Positions 1-7,110 of a stretch of DNA of 8,963 nt are shown in pieces. Under the pieces are notes generated by a model, which saw nothing but the letters and a program-made list of their open reading frames with translations, did no database searches and had not been told where the DNA came from. The stretch is from Candidatus Hydrothermota bacterium (GTDB lineage: Bacteria > Hydrothermota > Hydrothermia > UBA1063). The DNA lies in NCBI GenBank assembly GCA_003644895.1, contig QNDO01000056.1:1-8963 (forward strand), written 5' to 3'. Within the stretch, counting starts at the first letter, position 1; each line of letters starts with the position of its first letter. A program made the translations under genes and the position numbers.

Positions 1-489
1 AATGAACTGGTGGAGTTATACTGGGGAGGTTTACTTCATGATATAGGGAAAATAGCGATTCCTGATGCAATACTTCTTAAAACCGGAAAGTTAACTCCTA
101 CCGAGTGGAGAATTATGAGAAGGCATGTAGAATATGGATATGAAATAGTAAAACACTTAGAATTCCTGGGTAAAGGTAGAGATGTGATTCATTATCACCA
201 TGAAAGATGGGATGGCACTGGTTATCCTGAGGGACTAAAAGACGGCAATATCCCTCTCTTAGCCAGAATATTTGCTGTGGCAGACGCCTATGATGCAATG
301 ATATCTGATAGACCGTATCAAAAGGCACGTTCTCACGAAGAAGCTGTGGAAGAAATCAAGAGAAACTCTGGAACACAATTTGATCCGATGGTGGTGGATG
401 CCTTCCTGAAAATTTCCAAAGAGGAGTTAATGGAAATACGAACCAAATTAGAAGTTAAAAATATGCCGGAAATGAAACTCTTTGATTGA
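1..489 (+). CDS. HD-GYP domain protein, 3' part (5' end outside window)
   Basis: This is the last 162 codons of a larger protein; the frame is open to the first base, so the true start lies upstream. Counting from window codon 1, the HD metal pair is H13-D14 in LLHDIGK, followed by His42 (RRHVEYG), the family signature HHERWDGTGYP at 66-76 with GYP at 74-76, and the downstream VADAYDAMISDRPY at 93-106. All typical residues of an HD-GYP catalytic domain are therefore intact apart from its first helices. The family binds a bi- or trinuclear metal centre and hydrolyses cyclic di-GMP, often under the control of an N-terminal receiver, GAF or PAS domain, which here would be off the left edge. The codons after about 140 form a short charged tail. 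The next gene has its own promoter, so this one is probably not co-transcribed with it by design. The family call is firm; the actual substrate and sensor domain are unknown. Confidence 0.93.
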   Translation, partial: NELVELYWGGLLHDIGKIAIPDAILLKTGKLTPTEWRIMRRHVEYGYEIVKHLEFLGKGRDVIHYHHERWDGTGYPEGLKDGNIPLLARIFAVADAYDAMISDRPYQKARSHEEAVEEIKRNSGTQFDPMVVDAFLKISKEELMEIRTKLEVKNMPEMKLFD

Positions 490-514
490 CAATCCCTGCT
501 AAATCAATTATATT
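486..514 (+). promoter_or_regulatory. Sigma-70 type promoter for the tig-clpP-clpX-lon-hflX operon
   Basis: The -35 box TTGACA (486-491) is a perfect consensus. It is followed by a 17-base spacer and the -10 box TATATT (509-514), one mismatch from consensus. Transcription would start near 521, leaving a leader of about 29 bases before the tig ATG. The -35 box overlaps the TGA stop of the HD-GYP gene (487-489). No heat-shock (CIRCE or sigma-32-like) motif was seen in this short gap. The call is from sequence alone. Confidence 0.8.
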
Positions 515-534
515 TAAGTACTCACAAAATCCCC

Positions 535-544
535 AAGGAGGAGG
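535..544 (+). promoter_or_regulatory. Strong ribosome binding site of tig
   Basis: The purine run AAGGAGGAGG precedes the tig ATG at 550. The core AAGGAGG (535-541) leaves 8 bases to the start codon, a good spacing, and confirms that start. Confidence 0.85.
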
Positions 545-549
545 ATTGA

Positions 550-1779
550 ATGGCTAAAAAAATAATACCGGGAATTAATTTGAAAGCTGAAAGAGAACTT
601 ACGGTGGAGATTACAAAAGAAGACATTGAGAATGAAATAGAAAATGTTGCAAAGATTTATAGAAAAAGGGCTAAAATAAAAGGATTTAGACCAGGGAGAG
701 CACCTTTAGAACTGGTAAAAGCAACATTTAAAGATGAGATCTTAGAGGATGCAAGAAGTGAAGCACTAAAGAAAAAAATATGGAATGAGCTTGAAGCGCG
801 CAAGGAGGAGCCTGTATCTGAAATAAAGATTGTGGACATTAAGGAAGAGGATGACAAACTTATCGCGGTTTTTTCGTATGAGGCAATCCCCACATTCTTA
901 TTTCCCAACCTTACAGAGATTAAAGTAGAGAAAAAGATAAAAAGGGTTTCGGATATAGATGTGGAAGAAGAGGTAGACAAAATGAGGAAAAGGCTTGCAA
1001 AATATATTCCTGTCCAGAGGGAAGCGGAGGAAGGTGATTACATAATAGCTGATTATGAGGAAAGAATAAATGGAAAGACGGTGAAAAGAAATAAAAATAT
1101 TCTTGTTCATCTCTCATGGGGGGAAATGAAACCCGAAGTTTTTGAAAAATTTAAGGGCACCAGGAAGGGTGATACTGTAACCTTTGCAGATTTTATAGAA
1201 ACAGAGAATGGTGAAAGGGCAAAGATTGAATTTATTTATAGAATAAAAGAAGTGGCAGAGGAAAAATTACCAGAAATTGACGATGAATTTGCAAAAAGAC
1301 TCGGGTTTGAAAATGTCAATGAGATGTATGAAAAGATTAGGCAGAATCTCGAAGAGAAATATGAAAGGGAATCAGAAGATAAACTGGAGTGGCAGATTAT
1401 AGATGAGATTTATAACCGAATCCAGTTTGAGCTCCCACAATCAATGGTAGAGAACAAACTGGAGTTTCTAAAAAGAAGTATGGGCGTCAAAGAATTTCCC
1501 GAACACATGAAGGACAGTATGGAAAATCTTGCAAGAGATCTTGTAAAAAGGGAAATAATTTTAATGAGATTCGCTGAATCTGAGGGTTTAATTCCCACAG
1601 AGGAAGAAATTGAGAAAGAGATTGGAAAAAGAGCACAGGAATACCACATGGATAAAGAGAAATATAGAAAAGAACTTGAGAAAAGAGGAACCCTTGAAAA
1701 TATCGTAGAATACCTTAAAATTGAAAAGGCAATGGAAACTCTAAAAAATTTGGTTAAGCTGGAGGTAATTTTCGAATGA
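550..1779 (+). CDS. tig: Trigger factor, ribosome-bound chaperone
   Basis: This 409-residue protein is a trigger factor, the chaperone that docks at the ribosomal exit tunnel and shields nascent chains. The N-terminal ribosome-binding domain carries the signature GFRPGRAP at 45-52, the same place as in E. coli (GFRxGxxP, 43-50). A helical C-terminal substrate cradle runs from about 240 to the end and starts with the typical LPEIDDEFAKRLG. Between them, about 161-235, lies a PPIase-like domain that is clearly reduced: the flap region that in E. coli reads roughly FPEEYHAENLKGK is here a short IETENGERAK. Peptidyl-prolyl isomerase activity is therefore doubtful, although the fold may remain. 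The protein is about 20 residues shorter than the 432-residue E. coli protein. The ATG at 550 has a strong ribosome binding site. Its last codons overlap clpP by 4 bases (ATGA), as expected for the conserved tig-clpP-clpX-lon order. Confidence 0.96.
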   Translation: MAKKIIPGINLKAERELTVEITKEDIENEIENVAKIYRKRAKIKGFRPGRAPLELVKATFKDEILEDARSEALKKKIWNELEARKEEPVSEIKIVDIKEEDDKLIAVFSYEAIPTFLFPNLTEIKVEKKIKRVSDIDVEEEVDKMRKRLAKYIPVQREAEEGDYIIADYEERINGKTVKRNKNILVHLSWGEMKPEVFEKFKGTRKGDTVTFADFIETENGERAKIEFIYRIKEVAEEKLPEIDDEFAKRLGFENVNEMYEKIRQNLEEKYERESEDKLEWQIIDEIYNRIQFELPQSMVENKLEFLKRSMGVKEFPEHMKDSMENLARDLVKREIILMRFAESEGLIPTEEEIEKEIGKRAQEYHMDKEKYRKELEKRGTLENIVEYLKIEKAMETLKNLVKLEVIFE

Positions 1780-2384
1780 AGGAAAAAAATCAATATATTC
1801 CTTATGTTATAGAGCAAACTGGAAGGGGTGAAAGAGTTTTCGACATATATTCACGATTGTTAAAGGATAGGATTATATTTCTCGGCAGTCCTATCGACGA
1901 CCACGTCGCAAATCTTGTAATAGCACAACTTCTCTTCCTTGAGGCAGAAAATCCTGAAAGGGATATAAATGTATACATTAATACCCCTGGAGGGTCTGTT
2001 ACTGCGGGTTTGGCTATTTATGACACCATGCAGTATATCAAACCTGATGTATCCACCATCTGCGTAGGTATGGCTGCATCCATGGGAGCACTACTTCTTG
2101 CAGCAGGAACAAAAGGAAAAAGATATGCGCTTCCACATTCCAGAATAATGATTCACCAACCCTGGGGCGGTGTTCGAGGACAGGCCATAGATATAAAAAT
2201 ACATGCTGAAGAGATTATGAGGTTAAGAAAGATCATTAATGAAATACTCGCAAAACACACAGGTCAACCAATCGAGAAAATAGAAAAAGATACTGACAGG
2301 GAATTTTTTATGTCTTCAGATGATGCGCTCACATACGGTATAATTGACGAAGTTATAACCTCCCGTAAGGAGGTGACGAAGTAA
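1776..2384 (+). CDS. clpP: ATP-dependent Clp protease proteolytic subunit
   Basis: ClpP is the serine peptidase that forms two stacked heptamer rings and degrades chains fed in by ClpX. The 202 residues match the family along their length, including YSRLLKDRIIFLG (25-37), YINTPGGSVTAG (67-78), the nucleophile Ser102 in GMAASMGA and His127 in MIHQP. The third triad residue is unusual: an ungapped alignment with S. aureus ClpP (Ser98, His123, Asp172, in DTDRD) puts Glu176 (DTDRE) at the catalytic Asp position. The N-terminal stretch before YVIEQTGRGER is only about 9 residues, so any propeptide is very short. The start overlaps the tig stop as ATGA and has GGAGGT at 1761-1766, 9 bases upstream. 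The stop overlaps the clpX start as TAATG. Function as the ClpXP peptidase is inferred from family and operon; the effect of the Asp to Glu change is unknown. Confidence 0.96.
   Translation: MKEKNQYIPYVIEQTGRGERVFDIYSRLLKDRIIFLGSPIDDHVANLVIAQLLFLEAENPERDINVYINTPGGSVTAGLAIYDTMQYIKPDVSTICVGMAASMGALLLAAGTKGKRYALPHSRIMIHQPWGGVRGQAIDIKIHAEEIMRLRKIINEILAKHTGQPIEKIEKDTDREFFMSSDDALTYGIIDEVITSRKEVTK
2358..2376 (+). promoter_or_regulatory. Extended clpX Shine-Dalgarno within a predicted hairpin
   Basis: TAAGGAGGTGA (2366-2376) is an 11-base perfect complement of the usual 16S rRNA 3' tail and ends 7 bases before the clpX ATG. Immediately upstream, ACCTCC (2358-2363) is the exact reverse complement of GGAGGT (2369-2374), with a 5-base loop CGTAA. 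In the mRNA this 6-bp stem, four G-C pairs and two A-U pairs, would bury the ribosome binding site core. Both arms lie inside the last codons of clpP, so ribosomes finishing clpP would melt it. The pairing is seen in the sequence; the coupling role is inference. Confidence 0.6.
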
Positions 2385-3625
2385 TGCCAAGAAGAAAATT
2401 GCAAGAACCAAAAGAACCCAGATGTTCATTCTGCGGTAGGACTGCTAGAGAGGCTGGTAGGCTGATTTCTGGGATTGACGGTTACATCTGTGTAGATTGT
2501 ATAAAAATTGCCTATGAAATAATTAAAGAAGAGGAAGACACTAAAAAGGATCTTTTGATATTCAATCCTCCTCCACCCCATGTGATTAAGGAGTATCTTG
2601 ACCAGTACGTGGTGGGACAGGAGCACGCAAAGAAAGTTCTTTCAGTAGCAGTTTATAATCATTACAAGAGAATAACTCATAAGAAAAAGGATGTAGAACT
2701 TGAAAAGTCCAACGTACTATTAATAGGACCTACTGGTACAGGTAAAACTCTACTGGCTAGAACTCTTGCTAAACTTCTTGATGTACCCTTTGCTATATAC
2801 GATGCTACTCCTCTTACAGAAGCCGGTTACGTAGGAGAGGATGTGGAAAATATACTCACAAGACTCCTTCAAAATGCCAATTATGACGTGGAACGGGCAC
2901 AAGTGGGAATTGTGTACCTGGATGAAGTAGACAAACTTGCCAGAAGATCTGATTCACCATCGATTACAAGGGATGTATCAGGTGAAGGTGTTCAGCAGGC
3001 CCTTTTGAAAATACTCGAGGGTAATATTGTCAACGTTCCCCCTCAGGGTGGACGTAAGCATCCAGAACAACCCTTTATTCAGGTAGATACCACTAATATT
3101 TTATTTATACTCGGGGGGACATTCGAGGGTTTGGAGAACATAATAAGAGAGAGATTGGGTAAAAGAGAAGTGGGATTCAAAAAAGAGTTCAAAGAGTTGA
3201 CAAGGGATGAAATACTCAAATTCGTGGAACCTCGTGATCTCGTGAAATATGGTTTGATACCAGAATTCGTGGGACGAGTTCCTGTTGTAGCACCACTCCA
3301 CTCTCTCAGTGAAGAACATCTGGTCAGAATTCTGGTAGAACCCAAGAATTCGTTGGTAAAACAATATAAAAGATATTTTGAGCTGGAAGGCGTTAAACTC
3401 ACATTCACTGAGGACGCGCTCTATGAAATAGCAAAAATAGCAATGGAAAGAGGTACAGGTGCAAGGGGCTTAAAATCCATTATAGAAAATGCGCTTCTCG
3501 AGACCATGTTTAAGCTTCCTTCTCTCAAAGATGTAGATGAAGTCATAGTGGATAAGGGTGTAGTCAGAGAAGGGAAAGAACCTGTCTTTATAAAAAGAAA
3601 GAAAAAGAAAGTCCAGAATTTATGA
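2384..3625 (+). CDS. clpX: ATP-dependent Clp protease ATP-binding subunit ClpX
   Basis: ClpX is the AAA+ unfoldase that recognises substrates and threads them into ClpP. The 413 residues show the N-terminal zinc-binding domain (Cys14, Cys17, Cys36, Cys39), Walker A GPTGTGKT (115-122), the pore-1 loop GYVGED (148-153), Walker B VYLDEVDK (177-184), the RKH pore loop (224-226), the arginine finger Arg298 in PEFVGR and sensor-2 Arg361 in GTGARGL. The ClpP-docking loop normally called IGF is VGF at 263-265, within a loop a few residues shorter than in E. coli. The C-terminus ends in a basic KRKKKKV tail encoded by a purine-rich tandem repeat. The length is close to that of E. coli (424). The start shares one base with the clpP stop, and the very strong ribosome binding site supports it. 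The next gene, lon, overlaps by 4 bases. Confidence 0.97.
   Translation: MPRRKLQEPKEPRCSFCGRTAREAGRLISGIDGYICVDCIKIAYEIIKEEEDTKKDLLIFNPPPPHVIKEYLDQYVVGQEHAKKVLSVAVYNHYKRITHKKKDVELEKSNVLLIGPTGTGKTLLARTLAKLLDVPFAIYDATPLTEAGYVGEDVENILTRLLQNANYDVERAQVGIVYLDEVDKLARRSDSPSITRDVSGEGVQQALLKILEGNIVNVPPQGGRKHPEQPFIQVDTTNILFILGGTFEGLENIIRERLGKREVGFKKEFKELTRDEILKFVEPRDLVKYGLIPEFVGRVPVVAPLHSLSEEHLVRILVEPKNSLVKQYKRYFELEGVKLTFTEDALYEIAKIAMERGTGARGLKSIIENALLETMFKLPSLKDVDEVIVDKGVVREGKEPVFIKRKKKKVQNL
3592..3611 (+). repeat. Tandem 10-base purine repeat at the end of clpX
   Basis: AAAAAGAAAG occurs twice in direct succession (3592-3601 and 3602-3611). It encodes the Lys/Arg-rich tail of ClpX and ends 10 bases before the lon ATG, where its AGAAAG could act as a poor ribosome binding site. 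It is probably simple-sequence drift. Confidence 0.6.
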
Positions 3626-5919
3626 AGATCCCTGTAATTATTACCAGGGAACTTTTGGTTTTCCCTCATACGGTCACACCTATACTCATAGCCAGGCCTT
3701 TCTCCCTCAGGGCTGCAAGAGAAGCTCTTTCACTTGATAGGAAAGCACTTTTTATTCCCCAGAAGGATTCCGCTAAAGAGAGACCCGAAGATAAAAATGA
3801 CGTTTATGGAATAGGAACTATAGGCCGATTTATTCAATATGTTAACGCACCCGATGGAAGCATTAGGGCTATAATAGAAGGATTAGAAAGGGTGAGTTTG
3901 AAAGAGCTATATTATGAAGATGAGCTCTTTCGTGCAGAATACCAACACTCCCCGGTAGAGGCTAAAGTAGACGAGGAAGTTCAACAGTTAAGCAGAATGT
4001 TAAGAGAATACTACAGTAATTATAGCAAACAGGTACATTCCATCCCAGATGAAGTCACTCTTACAATACTTGATCAGAGCAATGATCCTTATGTTATTGC
4101 AAATGTACTAGCTGCACATTTACCTATAAATTTTGAAGAAAAAATTGAAATTTACAAAATTGATAATCTGAAAGAACTTCTAAAGAAGCTCATTTCCATT
4201 CTTATAAGAGAATTGGAATTTCACAGATTAAAACTGGAAATCGAGGAACGGGTAACTCAGGAGATCAGAAAAAATCAAAAACAGTACTTCCTGCAGCAGC
4301 AGATGAAAGAAATACAGAAGGAACTCGGACTTGAAGAAGAAAGTGAATTTGAAGCTCTGGAGAAGCAAATTAAAGAATCTCTAATGCCCGAAGATGTCAA
4401 GAAAAAAGCATTGCATGAGCTGAGTAAATTAAGAAGAACACCTTCCATTTCCCCTGAAGCAACTGTCATCAGAAATTATCTCGACTGGCTAATAAATCTT
4501 CCGTGGGGTAAATGTAGTAAAGATAATCTTGATATCAAGCATGCAAGAAAAGTACTGGATGAAGACCATTTTGGATTAGAAGAACAAAAAGAAAGAATAC
4601 TCGAATACCTTGCGGTTCTGAAATTAAAAGGACAGATTCGTGGTCAAGTTATTTGCTTTGTGGGACCTCCTGGAGTTGGAAAAACATCTCTTGCACGTTC
4701 TATCGCAAGAGCATTGGGAAGAAAATTCGTGAGAATTTCTCTTGGGGGAATGAGAGACGAGGCAGAAATACGCGGTCACAGAAGAACGTATGTGGGAGCA
4801 ATGCCGGGTAGAATCATTCAACAAATAAGAAGAGCTGGTACACAAAATCCAGTTTTTCTTCTGGATGAAATTGACAAGGTTGGAACTGATTGGAGAGGTG
4901 ACCCACAAGCAGCTCTCATGGAAGTTCTTGATCCAGAGATAAATAAATACTTCCAGGATAATTACTTAGAAGTGGATTTTGACCTTTCCAAGGTATTATT
5001 CATTACCACTGCAAATTCCCTTTACGGAATTCCAAGACCACTTCTTGACAGAATGGAGGTAATTCCCATAAAGGGATATCTCGATTTCGAAAAACTTCAC
5101 ATTGCCCGGGACTATCTTCTGCCCAAAAAACTAAAGGAATCTGGCTTGAATGCTAAAATTTTCCGTATAGAAAATAAGGCTATACTGCGGATAATTCGAG
5201 AGTACACCCGTGAGGCAGGATTGAGAGAATTGGAAAGACAAATTGCGAGGATCGTACGAAAAGTTGCAAAAAAATATGCAGAAAAAGGAAAAGGCGCATT
5301 TATAACCGAAAAGAACCTTGAAAAGTATCTGGGTTTACCCAGACATAGACCGAGAGATATGCGGAAATCACTACCTCCTGGAGTTGCTATAGGACTTGCA
5401 TGGACAGAGTTCGGAGGCGACATACTAAATATTGAAGTGCAGAGGATGAGTGGAAGAGGGAATCTAGAGCTCACAGGACAGCTTGGTGATGTCATGAAAG
5501 AATCTGCTAAAGCAGCATTAACTTATATCCGAAGTAACTATAAAAAGTTTAACCTTCCAAAAGATTTCTATAGAAATATAGACCTGCATTTACATGTACC
5601 GGAGGGAGCAATTCCCAAGGATGGGCCTTCCGCTGGTATAGCAATATTGGCAGCCATGATATCTTCATTGACTGGTAAATCATTGCCACCGGACATCGCT
5701 ATGACTGGAGAAATAACAATAACAGGACAGGTTCTTGCTGTGGGAGGCCTTGAAGAAAAGATTCTGGCAGCTAAAAGATATGGCATAAGAAAGATCTTCT
5801 TGCCCAAAGAGAACGAAATTGATATTAAGGAGATGAAGAAAGAAATCACAAGGAATATCGAGTTGGTGTATGTAGCAGATCTGAATTCCTTCGTTTCCCA
5901 TCTATTGAGTCTGACATGA
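3622..5919 (+). CDS. lon: ATP-dependent protease La (LonA type)
   Basis: Lon is a homohexameric AAA+ serine protease that removes misfolded and regulatory proteins. At 765 residues it is slightly shorter than the E. coli enzyme (784). In order it shows an N-terminal substrate-binding domain (about 1-200, beginning IPVIITRELLVFP against IPVLPLRDVVVYP in E. coli), a helical linker rich in charged residues (200-270), an AAA+ domain with Walker A GPPGVGKT (348-355) and Walker B FLLDEIDK (412-419), and a C-terminal peptidase domain beginning near GLAWTEFGGD. The Ser-Lys catalytic dyad is Ser670 in PKDGPSAG and Lys713 in GGLEEKILAA, 43 residues apart as in E. coli. There is no sign of the membrane segment of LonB. 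The ATG overlaps the clpX TGA (ATGA) and has only a weak purine tract upstream, so translation probably relies on coupling to clpX. The stop overlaps hflX in the same way. Confidence 0.97.
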   Translation: MKIPVIITRELLVFPHTVTPILIARPFSLRAAREALSLDRKALFIPQKDSAKERPEDKNDVYGIGTIGRFIQYVNAPDGSIRAIIEGLERVSLKELYYEDELFRAEYQHSPVEAKVDEEVQQLSRMLREYYSNYSKQVHSIPDEVTLTILDQSNDPYVIANVLAAHLPINFEEKIEIYKIDNLKELLKKLISILIRELEFHRLKLEIEERVTQEIRKNQKQYFLQQQMKEIQKELGLEEESEFEALEKQIKESLMPEDVKKKALHELSKLRRTPSISPEATVIRNYLDWLINLPWGKCSKDNLDIKHARKVLDEDHFGLEEQKERILEYLAVLKLKGQIRGQVICFVGPPGVGKTSLARSIARALGRKFVRISLGGMRDEAEIRGHRRTYVGAMPGRIIQQIRRAGTQNPVFLLDEIDKVGTDWRGDPQAALMEVLDPEINKYFQDNYLEVDFDLSKVLFITTANSLYGIPRPLLDRMEVIPIKGYLDFEKLHIARDYLLPKKLKESGLNAKIFRIENKAILRIIREYTREAGLRELERQIARIVRKVAKKYAEKGKGAFITEKNLEKYLGLPRHRPRDMRKSLPPGVAIGLAWTEFGGDILNIEVQRMSGRGNLELTGQLGDVMKESAKAALTYIRSNYKKFNLPKDFYRNIDLHLHVPEGAIPKDGPSAGIAILAAMISSLTGKSLPPDIAMTGEITITGQVLAVGGLEEKILAAKRYGIRKIFLPKENEIDIKEMKKEITRNIELVYVADLNSFVSHLLSLT

Positions 5920-7034
5920 AAGAGAAAGCTCTTCTCGTAGGTATTGCAGAGTCTTCTCTCGATAGATGGAGGGAGCTTGAAAGATTGGAAGAATTAGCTC
6001 TCTTAGCTAGGGCAGCTGGAGCAGATGTTTTCGAAAAAATCTTACAGATAAGGAATAAAGTAGACCCAGCTTATCTTATCGGCAAAGGAAAGGCATATGA
6101 AATCAGAGATATATGTCAGGAGTATGGAATAGATGTCGTAATTTTTGACAGGGATCTCTCGCCTTCACAGCTCAGAAATCTTGAAAAAATCATAGAGAGA
6201 AAGATAGTGGATAGAACAGAATTGATAATGGACATCTTTGCACAACATGCAAGAACAAATGAAGCAAAAATACAAGTTGAACTTGCACAACTTCTTTACA
6301 GACTCCCAAGATTGGTAGGTAGAGGTACACTTCTATCCAGACTTGGAGGTGGTATAGGAACAAGGGGCCCTGGAGAGAAAAAACTTGAAGTGGACAGGAG
6401 AAAAATTAAGGAAAGGATATCCCGACTTGAAAAAGAACTGAAAGATATAGAAAGGACCCGTGAACTTCATAGAAAGCATAGAAGGAATATTTATAAAGTA
6501 ACACTTGTAGGTTACACCAATACAGGAAAATCTACAATCATGAATCTCTTAACTAAATCAAGCATAAAGGTGGAAGATCAACCCTTTTCCACTTTAGATG
6601 CTACAACCAGAATACTTTATCTTGAAGGACTTCCCAGAAGAGTAGTATTATCTGATACGGTGGGATTTATTGAGGATATTCCTCATCATCTTATTGCCTC
6701 TTTTAAAGCTACACTGGGGGTTGCAAAGGAGGCAGATCTACTCCTCCATGTTATAGATATTTCACATCCAAGGGTTAAAGAAAGAATCCAAGTTGTAAGA
6801 CAAGTGCTACAGGAGATTAGCTGTAAAGATAAGCCATTAATAATGGTATTCAACAAAATTGACCTGATCATCGAACCCAAGATAATAGAAAGATTCAGTG
6901 AAGAATTCCCCAACAGTATTTTTATTTCTGCAAAATTAGAACAGGGGCTGATGGAATTAAAGGAAGAAATAAAAAATTTCCTTAAGAATTTACCTGATGC
7001 TGAAAGAAACAGAAAACCTCTGAAAAGCTTATAA
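5916..7034 (+). CDS. hflX: Ribosome-associated GTPase HflX
   Basis: HflX is a translational GTPase-family protein that binds the 50S subunit and can split stalled or heat-damaged ribosomes. The 372 residues have the HflX-specific N-terminal domain (about 1-130), the hallmark glycine motif GGGIGTRGPGE (144-154), a helical coiled segment (about 157-190), and a G domain with G1 GYTNTGKST (199-207), switch motif FSTLDATTR (224-232), G3 DTVGF (247-251), G4 NKID (313-316) and G5 ISAK (337-340). It lacks the longer C-terminal part of the 426-residue E. coli protein. The start ATG overlaps the lon stop and has no clear ribosome binding site, so it is probably translated by coupling. Its place behind tig-clpP-clpX-lon suits a heat and translation-quality role. 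In E. coli hflX instead sits in the hfq-hflX-hflK-hflC region. This is the last gene of the operon. Confidence 0.95.
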   Translation: MKEKALLVGIAESSLDRWRELERLEELALLARAAGADVFEKILQIRNKVDPAYLIGKGKAYEIRDICQEYGIDVVIFDRDLSPSQLRNLEKIIERKIVDRTELIMDIFAQHARTNEAKIQVELAQLLYRLPRLVGRGTLLSRLGGGIGTRGPGEKKLEVDRRKIKERISRLEKELKDIERTRELHRKHRRNIYKVTLVGYTNTGKSTIMNLLTKSSIKVEDQPFSTLDATTRILYLEGLPRRVVLSDTVGFIEDIPHHLIASFKATLGVAKEADLLLHVIDISHPRVKERIQVVRQVLQEISCKDKPLIMVFNKIDLIIEPKIIERFSEEFPNSIFISAKLEQGLMELKEEIKNFLKNLPDAERNRKPLKSL

Positions 7035-7081
7035 TTCCGGTATAATTTTTCATTAGCTGATTTTCTCATCCAACATAACAC

Positions 7082-7110
7082 TTGACAAATTCACCAAAAA
7101 TATGTAAAAT
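7082..7110 (+). promoter_or_regulatory. Sigma-70 type promoter of the mraZ/dcw cluster
   Basis: TTGACA (7082-7087) is a perfect -35 box, followed by 17 bases and the -10 box TAAAAT (7105-7110). Transcription should start near 7117, giving a leader of about 28 bases before the TTG start of mraZ. The 47 bases between the hflX stop and the -35 box contain no GC-rich hairpin with a T-run, so read-through from the upstream operon is likely as well. Confidence 0.82.

Noticed and set aside
1410..1817. 135-codon open frame on the - strand across tig and clpP
   Set aside because: Ser/Phe/Ile-rich antisense shadow of the charged trigger factor C-terminal domain, with no domain match.
3196..3226. TTGACA inside clpX as an internal promoter
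   Set aside because: No acceptable -10 box at the right spacing; it encodes conserved-region residues of ClpX.
3592..3625. Possible -1 frameshift on the A-rich end of clpX producing a ClpX-Lon fusion
   Set aside because: The lon frame is open upstream, but the best heptamer is G AAA AAG, which lets only one of the two tRNAs re-pair well, and no stem-loop or spaced ribosome binding site stimulator was seen. Simple overlap coupling explains the layout.
5112..5495. 127-codon open frame on the - strand inside lon
   Set aside because: It lies opposite the conserved Lon peptidase region, its product is a low-complexity Ser/Phe/Leu-rich sequence typical of antisense frames, and it has no recognised domain.
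7041..7046. TATAAT as a second -10 box upstream of mraZ
   Set aside because: No -35 like sequence lies 16 to 18 bases upstream and there is no TGn extension; the TTGACA-N17-TAAAAT promoter downstream is far better.
7029..7050. Terminator after hflX (TTATA/TATAA stem followed by TTTTT)
   Set aside because: The stem is five A-T pairs with a 7-base loop, too weak for an intrinsic terminator.
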